A stretch of 64,000 nucleotides of DNA from Agrypnia vestita (GCA_016648135.1 JADDOH010005053.1:1-64000), one strand, 5' to 3'. Shown: positions 10,750 to 21,754, numbered from the stretch's first letter. A program made the numbers and translations. The notes: generated from the letters alone by a model not told the origin.

Positions 10750-11717
10750 GAATTTTCTTGTTGTTCGCTGTGTGTTAAGTGGGAGACATTTAATGCGTCC
10801 TGCACTAGGGTAGTTGAAATTTATTGGAAACATTGGAAATTAATTACTAATTATTGGCGATTTATTAATTACCGATTAATTAACTATTGAATGTACAAAA
10901 TCACTTAACGCTACTCTTTAAATTACACTATTTCGCACTGTATCACTGGTAAATAAATAATTTATTATGTGACCGTGTCCGAAATGAAGACATATGGAAA
11001 ATTTGCAAAATAGAGGACATAGCACGTTGGAGTAGATCCATAAGGAGATTCTAGCGGGATCACGTAGCCAGAATGGAGTGACAGACTCGTGCATACAGCA
11101 GCGAATGAAATCCCCCCTGGACGACACCTACCGGGAAGACCACCGAAAAGATGGAGGAATAGCTGGACCTCGTCATCTCAGGAGGCGTAGTTTTCTGTAG
11201 AACAGTTCAACAGATCTACAAAAAAGAAAAAGGTTATCGCTGAATTTGAATTGAATGAAACACGTATTTAACATTCACTAGAACATTCCATCCGTTTCTC
11301 ATCTATTAATCGTCGTATTAGTCGCTTATTTCTTTCGCCAGGTGGGTAAGTACTTCGCTCGATCATTCACTCCGGTTTATCGCTTCACGATTCCCTCACG
11401 ACTAGCCACATTAGCGGCGTCCTGCGCACCTGCGCGTACTTCGTGGCCGATTTCAACAACTGTCAACGCGCCAACTTCCCGCGCCGCGGCTGGCGCTGTA
11501 TTTATATCAGAATGCTGATACTTCCGTATTTTATAGATCTTTTTAGTGTTTACGAGAAGGTCCTCGTCGCTGCTAAGCTTTTCTAGGTGTTTCTAGACGT
11601 TTATAGTCGCTTCCTGAAGGTTGTAGATCATCCTAGAATACTGTGGCCGGTTTCAGAGCCTTTTATAATGCTCTTCCAAAGTGACATTACAAAGGAATTT
11701 GGAAAGTGTGCTATTAC
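10750..11717 (-). repeat. LTR-like block F, copy 1
   Basis: It shows the same order of motifs as 14846-15475: a run of TTAATTA-type sequence, ATCACTGGTAAATA, CACTAGAAC, GGGTAAGTACTTCGCTC, then a TTTATAT element and clusters of TTTCTAG/GTTTATAG motifs. On the minus strand the TATA-like element lies upstream of an AATTAATAAA-like region, as in an LTR. It is interrupted by a LINE fragment (10965-11231). The boundaries and class are uncertain. Confidence 0.45.
10965..11231 (+). pseudogene. LINE ORF2 C-terminal remnant
   Basis: Conceptual translation with frame changes gives CDRVRNEDIWKICKIEDIAR, a RDHVARM block and a GRPPKRWRN-like basic block ending WTSSSQEA. These are conserved C-terminal features of LINE ORF2 proteins. 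It lies inside the LTR-like block F. No target duplication was found. Confidence 0.65.
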
Positions 11718-12352
11718 TAGTGATGGGTCGTCGACGTTTTTACCGTCGACGAAACGAGACCGTCCACGTCCGTCCATCGACGAGACGATCAACTAGTTGA
11801 ATTCGTCAACTAGTTGACGCGTCAACTTCGTTACGCGGACGCCGCGGACGTTCTATCTAAACATCGGGACGATGGTCAACTGTCTACGGTTCGACGCGAC
11901 GCTGCTCGACGGTTTAACTGTTGGCTATTTAATTCACCGAAACGTCGCACGTGCACATCGCACAAATCAAGTAAAAAATAATAGATAATAGCTTATTAAG
12001 CCTATCTCGCCCTACGCATGCATTCAAATTTCGAGGCTCTGTCATAGTTCGTGTACACAGATCTGCACTCTATGGTCGTGTACTTTAGAGTTGAGCCCGT
12101 CGAGCCGTCTATGACGTCTGTGGCGTCTACAAGTCGACAGCGAGAGATGAGAGAGAAATAAACGGATATTTTGTCTTCCTCTCGCTCGTTGCTTTGCACT
12201 ACGTTGAATCTCGAATCGTCCACCGTCCACGGCGTCCGCCGTCTACCGTCTACGAATTCAACTAGTCCATGCGATAAACGTAAACCGTCGACGCATCGAC
12301 GCAACGTCAACGGTTGATTTCAACTAGTCCGTCCATTCAACGCCCATCCCTA
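11718..12352. mobile_element. hAT-type MITE with GTCGACG-rich interior
   Basis: It begins TAGTGATGGGTCG and ends CGCCCATCCCTA. An exact 8-bp duplication GCTATTAC lies at 11710-11717 and 12353-12360. The interior is built from short palindromes such as GTCGACG, CAACTAGTTGAC and CCGTCCACG. The open frames inside (12002-12310 minus) are by-products of this composition. The terminal TAGTGATGGG is shared with the MITE at 9831. Confidence 0.92.
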
Positions 12353-12360
12353 GCTATTAC

Positions 12361-12774
12361 TTCTGCTGAATTGACAATATAATGATGTCACGGTACCGTT
12401 GCATTGGGATGCAAATGAAACACTAAAAACAATTAAAACTTTTATTTAGCACCGTTCATTAATTCACACTAATTTTGTAATTACCACTTCTTGTCATACG
12501 CGAACTTTTCACAAATACGTAGGTACGTACTTTTCTATTTTGCTTTTCTTTCACGCTGGTTCCCAATTCACTATTTCGTATGGCCGCTTGTCATATAACT
12601 CTGACCGCGCATCTGCCCGTCACCGCTTATATACAAAATGTCGGTTCGCGATACTTCGATAATGATCGACAGAGTCCTCCACATTTCCGCTGATTATGGT
12701 TTCTTCGAGAACAGTTTAGTTGATTCTAAACTCTCGTAGAATTTTCGAAAGACTTCGATAATATGTATTTCCTA
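12361..12774. other. Unassigned moderately GC-rich stretch
   Basis: The first bases continue the block that the hAT MITE entered. Beyond about 12410 no element or gene is recognised. A CTTATATAC motif at 12627 could be a minus-strand TATA element, but no frame follows it. Confidence 0.35.
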
Positions 12775-13075
12775 TTGTTTTAGACCTTCAAATATTTGAA
12801 AGAATACAGATTAAGAACATATGCACAACTATAAAAAATTTGAAAACATTTACGGTGGAATTGGTCAACATTGCATTGTGTAAAATGATCACATAAATCA
12901 GCTCATACAGGCCATAAGCCCTGGGCCACTCTATAAAGACTTCCATAACCGTTTCCCATATAAATAGCTTCATTTCTGTGAGACTTCTACGATTTATTTT
13001 AATTAATGATTATCCCTCTGTGGACAAAATCCAGTAATTGCGTTCTCGGAACATACCTACAGGTAAAAATTTTGT
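12775..13075 (+). repeat. Repeat family E, the longest copy
   Basis: Contains in order GCATTGTGTAAAATGATCAC, CAGCTCATACAGGCC, CCCTGGGCC, TAAATAGCTTCATTTCTGTG and a terminal block GGACAAAATCCAGTAATTG. The last block also forms the ends of the palindromic element at 25085-25280. Other copies are at 1.5, 25.8, 35.5, 42.1 and 57.3 kb. Confidence 0.55.
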
Positions 13076-13415
13076 TCAGAATAATTCTCGTTATTTTTGT
13101 AGGTGTTGGTATTTTTGTATTTTTGTATGCAAAGAAATAAAAATTGGCAGTCGTAATAATAATAATTATTATTATTTATCGCGACGTCGCGTTACTCTTC
13201 CGCTACGTAATAAGTAATAATATAGCGATAACAATTGTATTCTTTTTAAAACAAACAAGTCGTTGCATCACACTTCCAATTAGACATTTTCAATATTGCG
13301 TCTATTTAAGTGTATGCAGTGAATGTGACTAATGACGCAGTGTTGCATTTATGATGCATTTGAAAATAAACACCAAGACCGACGATTCCAGGGTTCGAAA
13401 AAATCGGATTTTTAT

Positions 13416-13934
13416 ATACACAGGGTTATTTGGAAAACATTAATAACCTCGCAGGACTATATTCTTCCCTTGATTATGAGTCGAAAATGTTTAAGCTATT
13501 GTGACCTAATATCAATAGTTAAGGAGATATGCGACATCAAAGTTTGCATTTTTTTCTCAATATTTTTTACTTATTTTTTGTAAAATGTTGGACTATCACT
13601 ACAGTAACACATATCGATTACGAAAAATTCATTCGTTTCGATATAACTTAAATAAAATGATGAAAAATCTTTAAAATAGAAGGTTTTTATTTTTTTATTT
13701 GACGTGTATTAAAGGGAATGAACTTTTCGTATTCGATATAAGTTACTGTAATGATAGTCCAACGTTTCACAAAAAATAAGTCAGAAATATTTAAAAAAAA
13801 ATTCAAACTATGATGTCGCATATCTCCTTAACTATTTATATTAGGTCATAATAGCTTGAACATTTTCGACTCATAATCAAGGCAGGAATATAGTCCTGCC
13901 AGGTTATTAATGTTTTACAAATAACCCTGTATAT
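13416..13934. mobile_element. Fold-back element (family Q), ACAGGGTTATTT type
   Basis: Two arms of about 230 bp are inverted repeats, from CAGGGTTATTTGGAAAAC to GTTTTACAAATAACCCTG, via AGTCGAAAATGTTTAAGC and ATATGCGACATCAAAGTTT. Other copies: 59701-60249 (same ends), 39055-39505 and 57424-57946 (different ends), and fragments at 59310-59555 and 60676-60770. No ORF. The termini look like those of a DNA transposon, but no target duplication could be fixed. Confidence 0.75.
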
Positions 13935-14177
13935 CCAATATATATATCAAAAATTGGATATATATCCAAACTTTTTTTCTCTTTTTTTGCACAAGTCGAT
14001 TGATACAAACTCGAAATAATTAGTACATGAATTATTATTTATTAAATAAATTAATTGCATACTGAAAAGTGCTTATATATGCAATTATTATATATAAATT
14101 ATAAAAGTTGCCCTTTTTAATGTTGTGTTATGAGTGTTTGTTTCTTTGTGTGAAATAAAAAACGGATTATATTGTCC

Positions 14178-14452
14178 CTTTAGAGGTAAAACTCACTTAG
14201 CACTGGAGTAGTTAGCACTTAGACATTGGAGTAGTTTTGAGATAATGAGGCTTAAACATCAACATGTGATATAAAAATCATTGAAAATGTTAAAATTACG
14301 AGTTTTACCACTAAATAACTGTAAATAGACATGGAATATTCACTTAGTGATCTTTAACTGGAATAAAGATGGAAAAATACGAATGTTTGTATTCATAACT
14401 CATTTTGGCCAATATTGCAGTTACATACTGAGTTTTACCTCTAAAGTTACGA
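14178..14452. mobile_element. Small MITE with 17-bp inverted ends
   Basis: TTAGAGGTAAAACTCA at the left is inverted at the right (TGAGTTTTACCTCTAA). It is nested in the hAT-type element and non-coding. Confidence 0.6.
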
Positions 14453-14636
14453 TATGAAACAAATTAAACTAAAAAAAAACACTTTTTAAAATACAACAAG
14501 CGCCATCTAGTAGCGACCGCAGATATAAAAAAAAAAAACCCTGTAGCATTTTTTTAAATACAACTAGCGCCATTTATTAATGACCGCAGATAGTTTTTTT
14601 GGATATATATCGAAAATAAATATCAAGCCATAAATA

Positions 14637-14700
14637 TAGTGATATATATCGTGATATATATCGTGATATATATCATGATATATATCCGTGGATATATATC
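14637..14700 (+). repeat. 12-bp GATATATATCGT tandem array
   Basis: About five head-to-tail copies of GATATATATCGT with single-base changes. Each unit is itself a near-palindrome. The array lies directly against the hAT right terminus. Confidence 0.8.
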
Positions 14701-14845
14701 CTCGAACCCTGGAAGATACTAAAGCAAATTTTAGAATGACGCCCCATTTATTTTTAATCTCTCCTCAAATAATATATATTTTTATATAAATCCACTACAG
14801 ACAGCACATTAAAACGTAGTTAAATAAAAAAAGTCCCAAAATATT

Positions 14846-15475
14846 GTCACGTGTCGTGGCTGCAGGAGAAATAAATGAAAACGCTGGAATTTAATAATGG
14901 GTTTATTAATTACTGATTAATTAATTACACAAACGTACAAAATCTCTTAAGACTATTTAACTTAACGCTTTTATTTAAATTAAACTGTTTCGCAAATTTA
15001 TCACTCGTAAATAGACACTTTATAATCGCTTTAACACTTTATTCACTAATCACTAGAACAATCCGTCCAATTTCAGCACGTATTACTATTCGCTCCGGTT
15101 TATTTCGCTATGAAAAACTTTTTCCAGAATATTCACTCAAATATCGCACACGGGTAAGTACTTCACTTAATTTACTGTCGCTTAGTTCACACGCCTGATG
15201 GTAACACTATTTTCGCTTCGTGATTCGACGCTAGAGCGGCCTCCTTTGAAACGTCAAAATAACAATGGCCCTCCGCGGCCTGGATCCGTTTATTTATACC
15301 CGACAACGTTGAATTTTTCGAACTTTCGAGACGTTTATAGTGTTTTTTCGCAAGTTCTCGTAACTTTCAGGTGTTCCTAGAACTTTGAAGACGTCTCTCA
15401 AAAGCTGTAAATTACGCTAAGCCTTTCTGGAATCTTCGGTGGTATTGTGAAAATTTCAAACAACTGTCACTTGAC
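14846..15475 (-). repeat. LTR-like block F, copy 2
   Basis: On the minus strand it has TGTCAAGTGACAGTT at one edge, a GGTATAAATA box, AATTAATAAA before the far end, and GCCACGACACGTGACA at the other edge. This gives TGT...ACA termini and the order expected of a solo LTR. The flanking bases do not give a clean duplication. Parts resemble 10750-11717 and the ends at 53.3 and 63.4 kb. Confidence 0.45.
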
Positions 15476-16008
15476 ATGAGTGCGCGGTTCTTCTTAGCCT
15501 CTTTACAATATGATTAAATGTATGCGTTTTAGGTAACACCTCAATAATTTTACCTTGTTAATTGGCACTAGTCGCTCTTCGATGACGGATTGCTCGATTA
15601 TTAGAATAAGACAGTTTTTTTTGTAAAAAAAAACGATAAACATATTTTACTGATTCGCAAAACTCTTTAAAACTCCCAAAAAAAAACACTTCTATATTAA
15701 AATTTATTTTGTATAAGCAAGTAAACTTAAATATAGAAAACATTAAAAATAACGCGGTTCCAAGAAATGTAATATCATAAAGATAAGAAAACCGGATGCA
15801 AATATTGTATCAAAGAAAATCGTAAAAATCGTGACCATGACTGTCTTGTCGATGGCAGCCGGCGCGCTGAAGGTCGAGACTATCTGGGGTACAAGACACA
15901 GCACACATTGCTGCAGCGGCAAAATGTCAACGAATTATTGAGGAGCTTAATCTCCGTAATAAAAGGTAAGCTTACGATAGCAAGGCCCCTTAAAATACAG
16001 TCTTAGCA
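15476..16008. other. Unassigned stretch with a possible exon end
   Basis: Mostly AT-rich. At 15885-15963 one plus-strand frame reads VQDTAHIAAAAKCQRIIEEL and on to a strong donor-like AAAAG|GTAAGC at 15962-15971. It is too short to name and no acceptor was found. Confidence 0.2.
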
Positions 16009-16055
16009 CCTAATCGTCCGTATTCTGAAAACAACAATGTCTGGATCTTTTAGAA

Positions 16056-16705
16056 GATCTTAATACAGCCCAATCATTTCGTGTACCCACCCACAACCCG
16101 TAATTCTCATTCCTTGATTCCCGGCGATTCGCGTCGGGAACATCCTCTGTAATACATATACGGCCCGATTCTGAAAATAACGATGTATGGATCTTTAAAA
16201 TCTTTATCCCAACACTTAATGGACGATAATAAAAGTTAAAAATGTCCAGAGCGGATTTTGTAATTCTACGGCTCAAATACACTGTATTAAAAGATGATAT
16301 AAGAAAGATTGTTTCTTACAAACGTATTAATTTCTTCATCCACAGCGTCCAGATGAAATATCATGGCTAAACTTGTCATGACCGCGTTACCGCGTATTCA
16401 AATCTTCCCATCTTGATATTTGACAGATAACAATTTACATCTTTCTCCCTCCCCCTATATCTATCTCATGTAGAAACTTACAGAAACAAACACCGACGTA
16501 AAGCTATGTCTCATTTATTTTTAATCTTTATTATGGTCTGCTAAGTGTTGGGATAAAGATTTTAAAGAACCAGACATCGTTATTTTCAGAATCGGGCCGT
16601 ATATGTATTACAGAGGATGTTCCCGACGCGAATCGCCGGGATCAAGGAATGAGAATAACGGGTTGTGGGTGGGTATATGAAATGAATGGGCTGTATTTAA
16701 GGGGA
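16056..16705. repeat. Nested inverted repeat (outer arms)
   Basis: Outer arms of about 100 bp (16056-16160 and 16600-16705) are inverted copies: AATACAGCCCA, GTACCCACCCACAACCCG, CATTCCTTGATTCCCGGCG, GATTCGCGTCGGGAACATCC and CTGTAATACATATA. The arms meet exactly the ends of MITE O copy 2, so the whole block can fold into one long hairpin. A stray MITE-O end lies just upstream at 16018-16060. Confidence 0.75.
16161..16599. mobile_element. Palindromic MITE (family O), copy 2
   Basis: Starts CGGCCCGATTCTGAAAATAA and ends with its inverse. The flanks are TATA on both sides, which could be a target duplication but is also part of the outer palindrome. It shares the arm sequences of copy 1 at 4701-5370. 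Non-coding. Confidence 0.75.
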
Positions 16706-17334
16706 TAAAGGAACACAGATGAAATAACCGCTTACCGCCAATAAGTGTGTTCCTCCTCCAGTTTCGTTTCACTGCGATGGTCAACGAAATCACAGATCTT
16801 CCACGACACTCAACGCTCGACGACAGGTAGACGTAAACGCCGGCAAAATTTGCACGTATGGCGCCTTAAAATGCAAATACCAAACAGAGCGTGTAATAGA
16901 GCTAGTTCACAATACTTTATAGGTAGATTCCTACTTAAATTACTAGTCGTGCATGTTCAAGCGATAATGTCCTGATGCCAATAACTATGGAGATAAACTA
17001 CTTCATGACACTCGTACATCTGACTTATATTATCTAAAACAGAGGATAATCATTGAAGTTACTTAGATTGAATATTTTAAAATCATTCGCTGTAATACAA
17101 GTAAAATAAAATGATAAAGAGTAATTTGAACCAAAGCCCTTGTTGGTGATCCAGAGCCGTCGCGTCTCTAGCCGCACGCATAGAGCGATATCCACCAATC
17201 AGGGGCTTGATGAGGCTAAACCGGTTCCGGTCACCAATAGGTATAACCCTCTGTTGCCGGCCGCCCTAACAATTGCAAGTGATATTTACATATTCAACGC
17301 CACATCTGTATTACGCCAAGCATTGATTTTGTTT
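16706..17334. other. Unassigned stretch
   Basis: At 16886-16925 a piece resembling the fold-back family Q terminus (GAGCTAGTTCACAATACTTT) is present. The rest, including a 74-codon frame at 17140-17364, has no recognisable identity. Confidence 0.35.
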
Positions 17335-17510
17335 AATAGAGATGCGAACACGGAATACGTGTGACATCAATATTCTTACTATTTTCAAACTAAGCGAAAC
17401 GCTTGTGCTAGGAAAATAGGACTAACTTGCTGGACTGGAGTGAGGTTCGAACCCGCGGCCTTTGGATCACGAGGCGAGAGTCCTATCCACAAGAACAACA
17501 AACTACTCTA
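17335..17510 (-). mobile_element. tRNA-derived SINE
   Basis: On the minus strand a tRNA-like head with GGGTTCGAACC (B box) is followed by CAGCAAGTTAGTCC and the shared SINE body. The plus-strand version ATGCGAACACGGAATACGTG is almost identical at 50.62 kb. Confidence 0.75.
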
Positions 17511-17908
17511 TACTGTTCCAATAAAACCACAGTCGACCGTGAGCATCATTTGAGTCCTGTTCCACTCATCCTGCCTCTGCTGCATATGCACACACCACAT
17601 ACGTCACACTCACATAATACAGTAATGTCACATACCGACACGAAAATGCCTCTGTATCGGTGGGCATTTTCTCCCAAATACCTGTAAGTCTTAAATAATA
17701 TTTGTCGTTCTTCAGCTGTTCAGTACTAGTTATGCCACCACTGGTACGCTAGAAACGCACAGCGTAGGCTCTCCGCCACGTGATATTTTGTCACTGGTGA
17801 TATTCCAGTGACGTCATTCAACAACCTTAGTATGTGAATGCATTATAATAATATGTATATCTACGTTTGGCAGCCCACCATAGTCCCATCTGGATTGAGT
17901 AATCTTTC

Positions 17909-18139
17909 GTGATGAAATTTTTGGATGTAGACGAAGAATGCGAAAGAAAATATTTCTGCGAAACACAGGCGGGCGTGCGCAGAATATTGTGGACAAGGAC
18001 AATCGGGAAAGTGGATTTGGGACGTGTCATATTTGAAATTCAAACCATGATGCCTCGGAAGAAAGTTTCATTACATATTGTGTCAACTGTGATATCATTT
18101 TACTTATTTGTTTTACGGCGACAGCGTCTCTTATCGTGA
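17909..18139 (+). other. Unrecognised 76-codon open frame
   Basis: The product begins MMKFLDVDEECERKYFCETQ and then becomes basic. The acidic, cysteine-bearing start and mixed composition are less AT-driven than the surroundings. A GATGTAG preceding ACGAAG could be a splice acceptor. No family was recognised, and no partner exon was found. Confidence 0.2.
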
Positions 18140-18299
18140 TTCTTTTTCCTAACTTTTACTCTTTTTTCCAGTGCTCTTCAATTGACTGTCAGCTTCTGTG
18201 TCTTCTCCTCTCCAGAAATTGGCTCCTTTTCTTCGACTGTTTTTTCCTTCTATCACTGTCACTGCGTATCGATGTTTGGCATGGCTAATTTTTCACGAT

Positions 18300-18430
18300 T
18301 TGATGGACAACCATCGGTATAATAGGCAACATATAAATATCATTTAACAATCATCGATACGATCAGACAAAATATCAAATAGCGGTTTTTTTAACCGTTT
18401 AAAATAAACGATTTTGACCATCACTTGTAC
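18300..18430. repeat. Repeat family R, copy 1
   Basis: ATCATCGATACGATCAGA, ATCAAATAGCGG and AACCGTTTA blocks recur in order at 28655-28735. Both end near a CCATCACT that resembles the TAGTGATGG hAT terminus. Confidence 0.35.
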
Positions 18431-18539
18431 TTATCTAAAAATTCAACGAAATAAATCGGAATAGAGTAACTCATATATGTACCACGTTATATTCCTATCG
18501 CAATTACGAGTATTATCGTATTATTCCAATTTAAGTACA

Positions 18540-18770
18540 TCATCTATGAGATATAAAAGCAAAGGCAGCAATATACAAAAAAAAATTAATGCAGTCATCG
18601 AGGAATATTAATTTAAAATCTACTGAATTCGAGATTTTATATGATATAAAGCCTATAAATTGAAATGAATAGGTCTATAATTTAGTACATTTTAAATTAG
18701 TAATCCTTGGTGACTGCGTTCAAAACATTTAAAATTTTTGGACGACCCCCTCATATGATCAATAAATATA
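18540..18770. repeat. Repeat family P, palindromic copy
   Basis: GCAGTCATCGAGGAATATTA on one side and TAATCCTTGGTGACTGCG on the other form inverted arms around an AT-rich centre. The block ATAAAAGCAAAGGCAGCAAT recurs at 44.2 kb and inverted at 45.2 kb. Confidence 0.5.
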
Positions 18771-18874
18771 GTGAAAAACATTAACTTAACTACTTTATAA
18801 TATTAAAGTTAAATAATATTTTTATATAATTTGTCTAGCTTCGAGTTTCAAGAGTAACAGAATATCTCATTGAC

Positions 18875-18928
18875 AGGTGAAGTATTAGACTAAAGTATTA
18901 TTAAATTAAAGGGTTTAATACTTCACCT
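18875..18928. repeat. 13-bp perfect hairpin arms
   Basis: AGGTGAAGTATTA (18875-18887) and TAATACTTCACCT (18916-18928) are exact inverted repeats with a 28-nt loop. Confidence 0.7.
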
Positions 18929-19019
18929 AACGATGAGAGTTTCCGTTTCTCTCAAAACTTATGTAGTAAAATACATTTAAACTCACTTAGAGGTAACACG
19001 GTTAATGTTTTTCACCAAA

Positions 19020-19172
19020 TTTAATGATCGCCATGAATATCTCCAAATCCATCAATAATATCGTCATATTTTGATACATCAATATTTAATTTCGTTTTAT
19101 TTCCTAAAAGGCTGCAAATAAAATCGCAATCGTCAGAATGATCCTCGAACTCCGATAGGAGATGGCACAATA
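19020..19172 (-). other. Possible 3'-terminal coding segment
   Basis: A minus-strand frame of about 50 codons without ATG ends at TAA (19023-19021 region). It reads LCHLLSEFEDHSDDCDFICS and, after about 25 further residues, DDIIDGFGDIHGD. The acidic, non-repetitive sequence is unusual for this AT-rich DNA. ATATTTTAG just upstream could be a splice acceptor. No family was recognised. Confidence 0.25.
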
Positions 19173-19395
19173 AGAAGAATTTTCTAAAATATACATATGT
19201 TTACGTTAAACTCATGCTTTATTGTACCTACTGACTGCACGCGCCTAGGAAATGCACTACAATCGATTAAACAAAACATAAAAATAAACATGGTGCGAAA
19301 ATTTACAATGCTTTTTCTCGCTTGATTAAAATATATAATATTGAATATAAGATAAATAAATTCTTTCATTGTTACATTTCGACGGCTCCTACATA

Positions 19396-20683
19396 TTAGG
19401 TCCTTACATATGAAATTGGCGTTTAGTATGGGAGGAACATAAAGCCGATTTCTTTTATTATAATATTTTTATTTAATCAAAGTATGTACCATTGCTATCT
19501 ATGCACTTTTGCCATCTCATAGGTAGTTCATCGATCCCTTTACTAAAAAAACCATTCGGACGGGAATCAATAAAATCTTTGAAGGCGGTTTGGACTGCCC
19601 CATCGGAGTTGAATTTTTTCCTTTGCAAGAAGTTATCCAAATTTCGAAAAAAATGGTAATCTGTTGGGGCAAGGTCCGGAGAGTACGGTGGATGTCTTAG
19701 ACATTCCAATTGAAGCTCCTCTAATTTGGTAGCCGTCTGCTGTGCAGTGTGTGGTCTAGCGTTATCATGAAGCAGCAGTGGCCGAGAGCGATTAACCAGC
19801 CTCGGTTGTTTAGCAGCTAGCTTTTCAATCATGGTTTGCTGTTGCTGACAACAGACATCTGCCGTAATCGTCTGGCCAGATTTAAGAAAGCTGTGGTGAA
19901 CGACACCAGCACTAGTCCACCAAACGCTCACAAGTAACTTTTTTGGAGTCAATTTTCGCTTGGGGCATGGTTTGGCTGGTTTGGCAGGGTTCAACCATTG
20001 CGATGAACGCTTCCGATTATCGTACAGGATCCATTTTTCATCACAGGTAATGAATGATTCGATTTAAAATCCCTTCATTATTGTGCCGGTTGAGTAATGC
20101 AACGCAGCAGTCAACGCGCGTTTGTTGATTTGCTTCACTCAATTCGTGAGGTACCCACCTTTCAAGCTTTTTCACCTTACCAATTTGCTTCAAGTGGATT
20201 AAAACAGTTTTATCACTAACACCGCAGCCTGCAGCTAACGCGGATGTGGTTTGCGATGGATCCGCTTCCACAATAGCCTTCAATTCTTCATTATCAACTT
20301 TGGTCTCCGGCCGTCCACGGGGCTTGTTCTGCAGGTCGAAATTTCCAGAACGAAAACGTTGGAACCAAAAACGCACTGTGTTTTCTTTTGCGGCACCGTC
20401 GCCATACACATCATTAATCCTTCGAGCCGTTTCTGCAGCCTGGTGCTACGGTGGAACTCGTACTCGTAAATAACGCGATATTTCAAGTTTTTCATTTTGT
20501 AAACTGAGTGACGCAAAGAAAAAAACAATTGAGGAAAAAACAAATGAATTATAATTTTCAAAACACAAATACATGAGTAAATAGCTGTATAAATTTGGAT
20601 TTGGAATTCCTAACCAAAGAGAAGATATTTGAGATCAAATTTGCCAGTACGGCAAAACACCAATTTCATATGTAAGGACCTAA
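19396..20683 (-). mobile_element. Full-length mariner, copy 1
   Basis: Ends TTAGGTCCTTACATATGAAA in inverted orientation, flanked by the TA duplication (19394-19395 and 20684-20685). The length of 1288 bp is normal for mariner. It is inserted in the left arm of palindromic MITE K. Confidence 0.95.
19473..20495 (-). pseudogene. Mariner transposase, frameshifted
   Basis: A DD34D transposase of the cecropia-like mariner group. Visible parts, N- to C-terminal: HTH region ending in YGDGAAKENTVRFWFQRFRS; RGRPETKVDNEELKAIVEAD; WVPHELSE; HDNARPH (second catalytic D); YSPDLAPTDYHFF (third D, 34 residues later). Compared with copy 2 there are two breaks: a 1-bp loss near 'cgtagcaccaggctgc' (residue ~20) and a 4-bp CATT repeat just before the first catalytic D block (TCDEKW). 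The intended length of about 341 codons fits the family. The element cannot make transposase as it stands. Confidence 0.92.
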
Positions 20684-21412
20684 TATAATATCGTAACCCA
20701 CAAATCGATGATTTTGAGTTTTTTGTGTATTTCATATGTATTTAATTATATCTTTAATGCCAAGAAAGAAAAAAACGTTTTTTTTATTATAATTTTTTTA
20801 TGATAATTTTAAAAAAAATAATAAAAAAAATATAAAAAACTTTTTTTTAATATATATATTTTTTCTTTCTTGGAATTAAAGATATAATTAAATACATATG
20901 AAATACACAAAAAACTCAAAATCGTCGATTTGTGGGTTACGATATTATATGTAGGAGCCGTCGATTTTATCGTTTATTTGCTTTGCTCACTGTGCGGAAT
21001 GTTATCAGTGGTGAGGTATGTGACGTTTATAAATATTTTATTTATTTTATAATAAGCGTGAAGATTTTCAAGACTGCCACCATTGTACGCAAACCATAGT
21101 AACAATGAACTAGAATAATCGATAAAATTCCAGCTTTTAAGTAACTCTAAGATACTTTAACTAGAGAACGTTATTATTGTATTTATGAATCTACTATGTA
21201 AGAAGATTACTATAAGTATATAAAAATATATATGTCATTAATTATTTTCCTTATATTACAGTCTCCCATCTCTCTACAAGCTTAAGCATAATATTAAAAT
21301 TGTTATCATTTAAACGATTTTTTAGCAATCGAATGTACGAATGTCGGAAAATATGGTGGGTGCAAATAATACCATAAATCGATTCATCGATGGTTACCGG
21401 TCACCATCACTA

Positions 21413-21680
21413 CTACCTATTGATGCGGAATTCAAACGTCATATTTGGAAACTCTAATAAGTGCAGAAGATGTTCATTCCCTCGCATTTTCAAGATGATC
21501 TCATTGGTTTTTAGATGACGAACTGCTACAATCTCATTAGCCTTCAAAGGTCGGCCAATACGAGGTTTAACCGCAAAGAAAAACCACAATTGAGTAATTG
21601 GACTGTAATCACTAACGTATACGTAACAAATGTTTTTGGTTGCCACAGTCGCGTCTTTCTTCGTCTTTACGAAATTCATA
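21413..21680 (-). pseudogene. Mariner-like N-terminal remnant
   Basis: The frame reads KKDATVATKNICYVYV and later KPRIGRPLKANE. These match the order of motifs in the deleted mariner at 31.4-31.9 kb (ATVATKKICDVYG, RSGRP). The middle part does not follow the family. No terminal repeats were found. The identification rests on these two blocks. Confidence 0.45.
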
Positions 21681-21754
21681 ATAATGAAGTATTCGTCTCT
21701 TCCACTTCGTTATGTTCTCGGTCGTTAACACTGGATCGGCGGCAGTTATGAAAT

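Larger units (their letters stand above)
13389..14711. mobile_element. hAT-type element with nested insertions
   Basis: The termini are CAGGGTTCGA and TCGAACCCTG. The flanking octamers GACGATTC (13381-13388) and GAAGATAC (14712-14719) match at six of eight positions, as expected for a decayed hAT target duplication. It contains a fold-back element (13416-13934), a MITE (14178-14452), a duplicated block with GCGACCGCAGATA (about 14495-14600) and a GATATATATC array next to the right end. No transposase remains. Confidence 0.65.
19379..20968. mobile_element. Palindromic MITE K, interrupted by a mariner
   Basis: CGACGGCTCCTACATA at 19380-19395 is the inverse of 20952-20967, and the arm continues on the far side of the mariner: 20686-20780 pairs with 20860-20950, with about two mismatches in 90 bp. 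Without the mariner the element is about 290 bp. It is non-coding. The near-identity of the arms implies a young element or recent homogenisation. Confidence 0.85.

Noticed and set aside
12002..12310. 102-codon minus-strand frame
   Set aside because: It lies inside a hAT MITE of palindromic GTCGACG composition and disappears when the repeat structure is considered.
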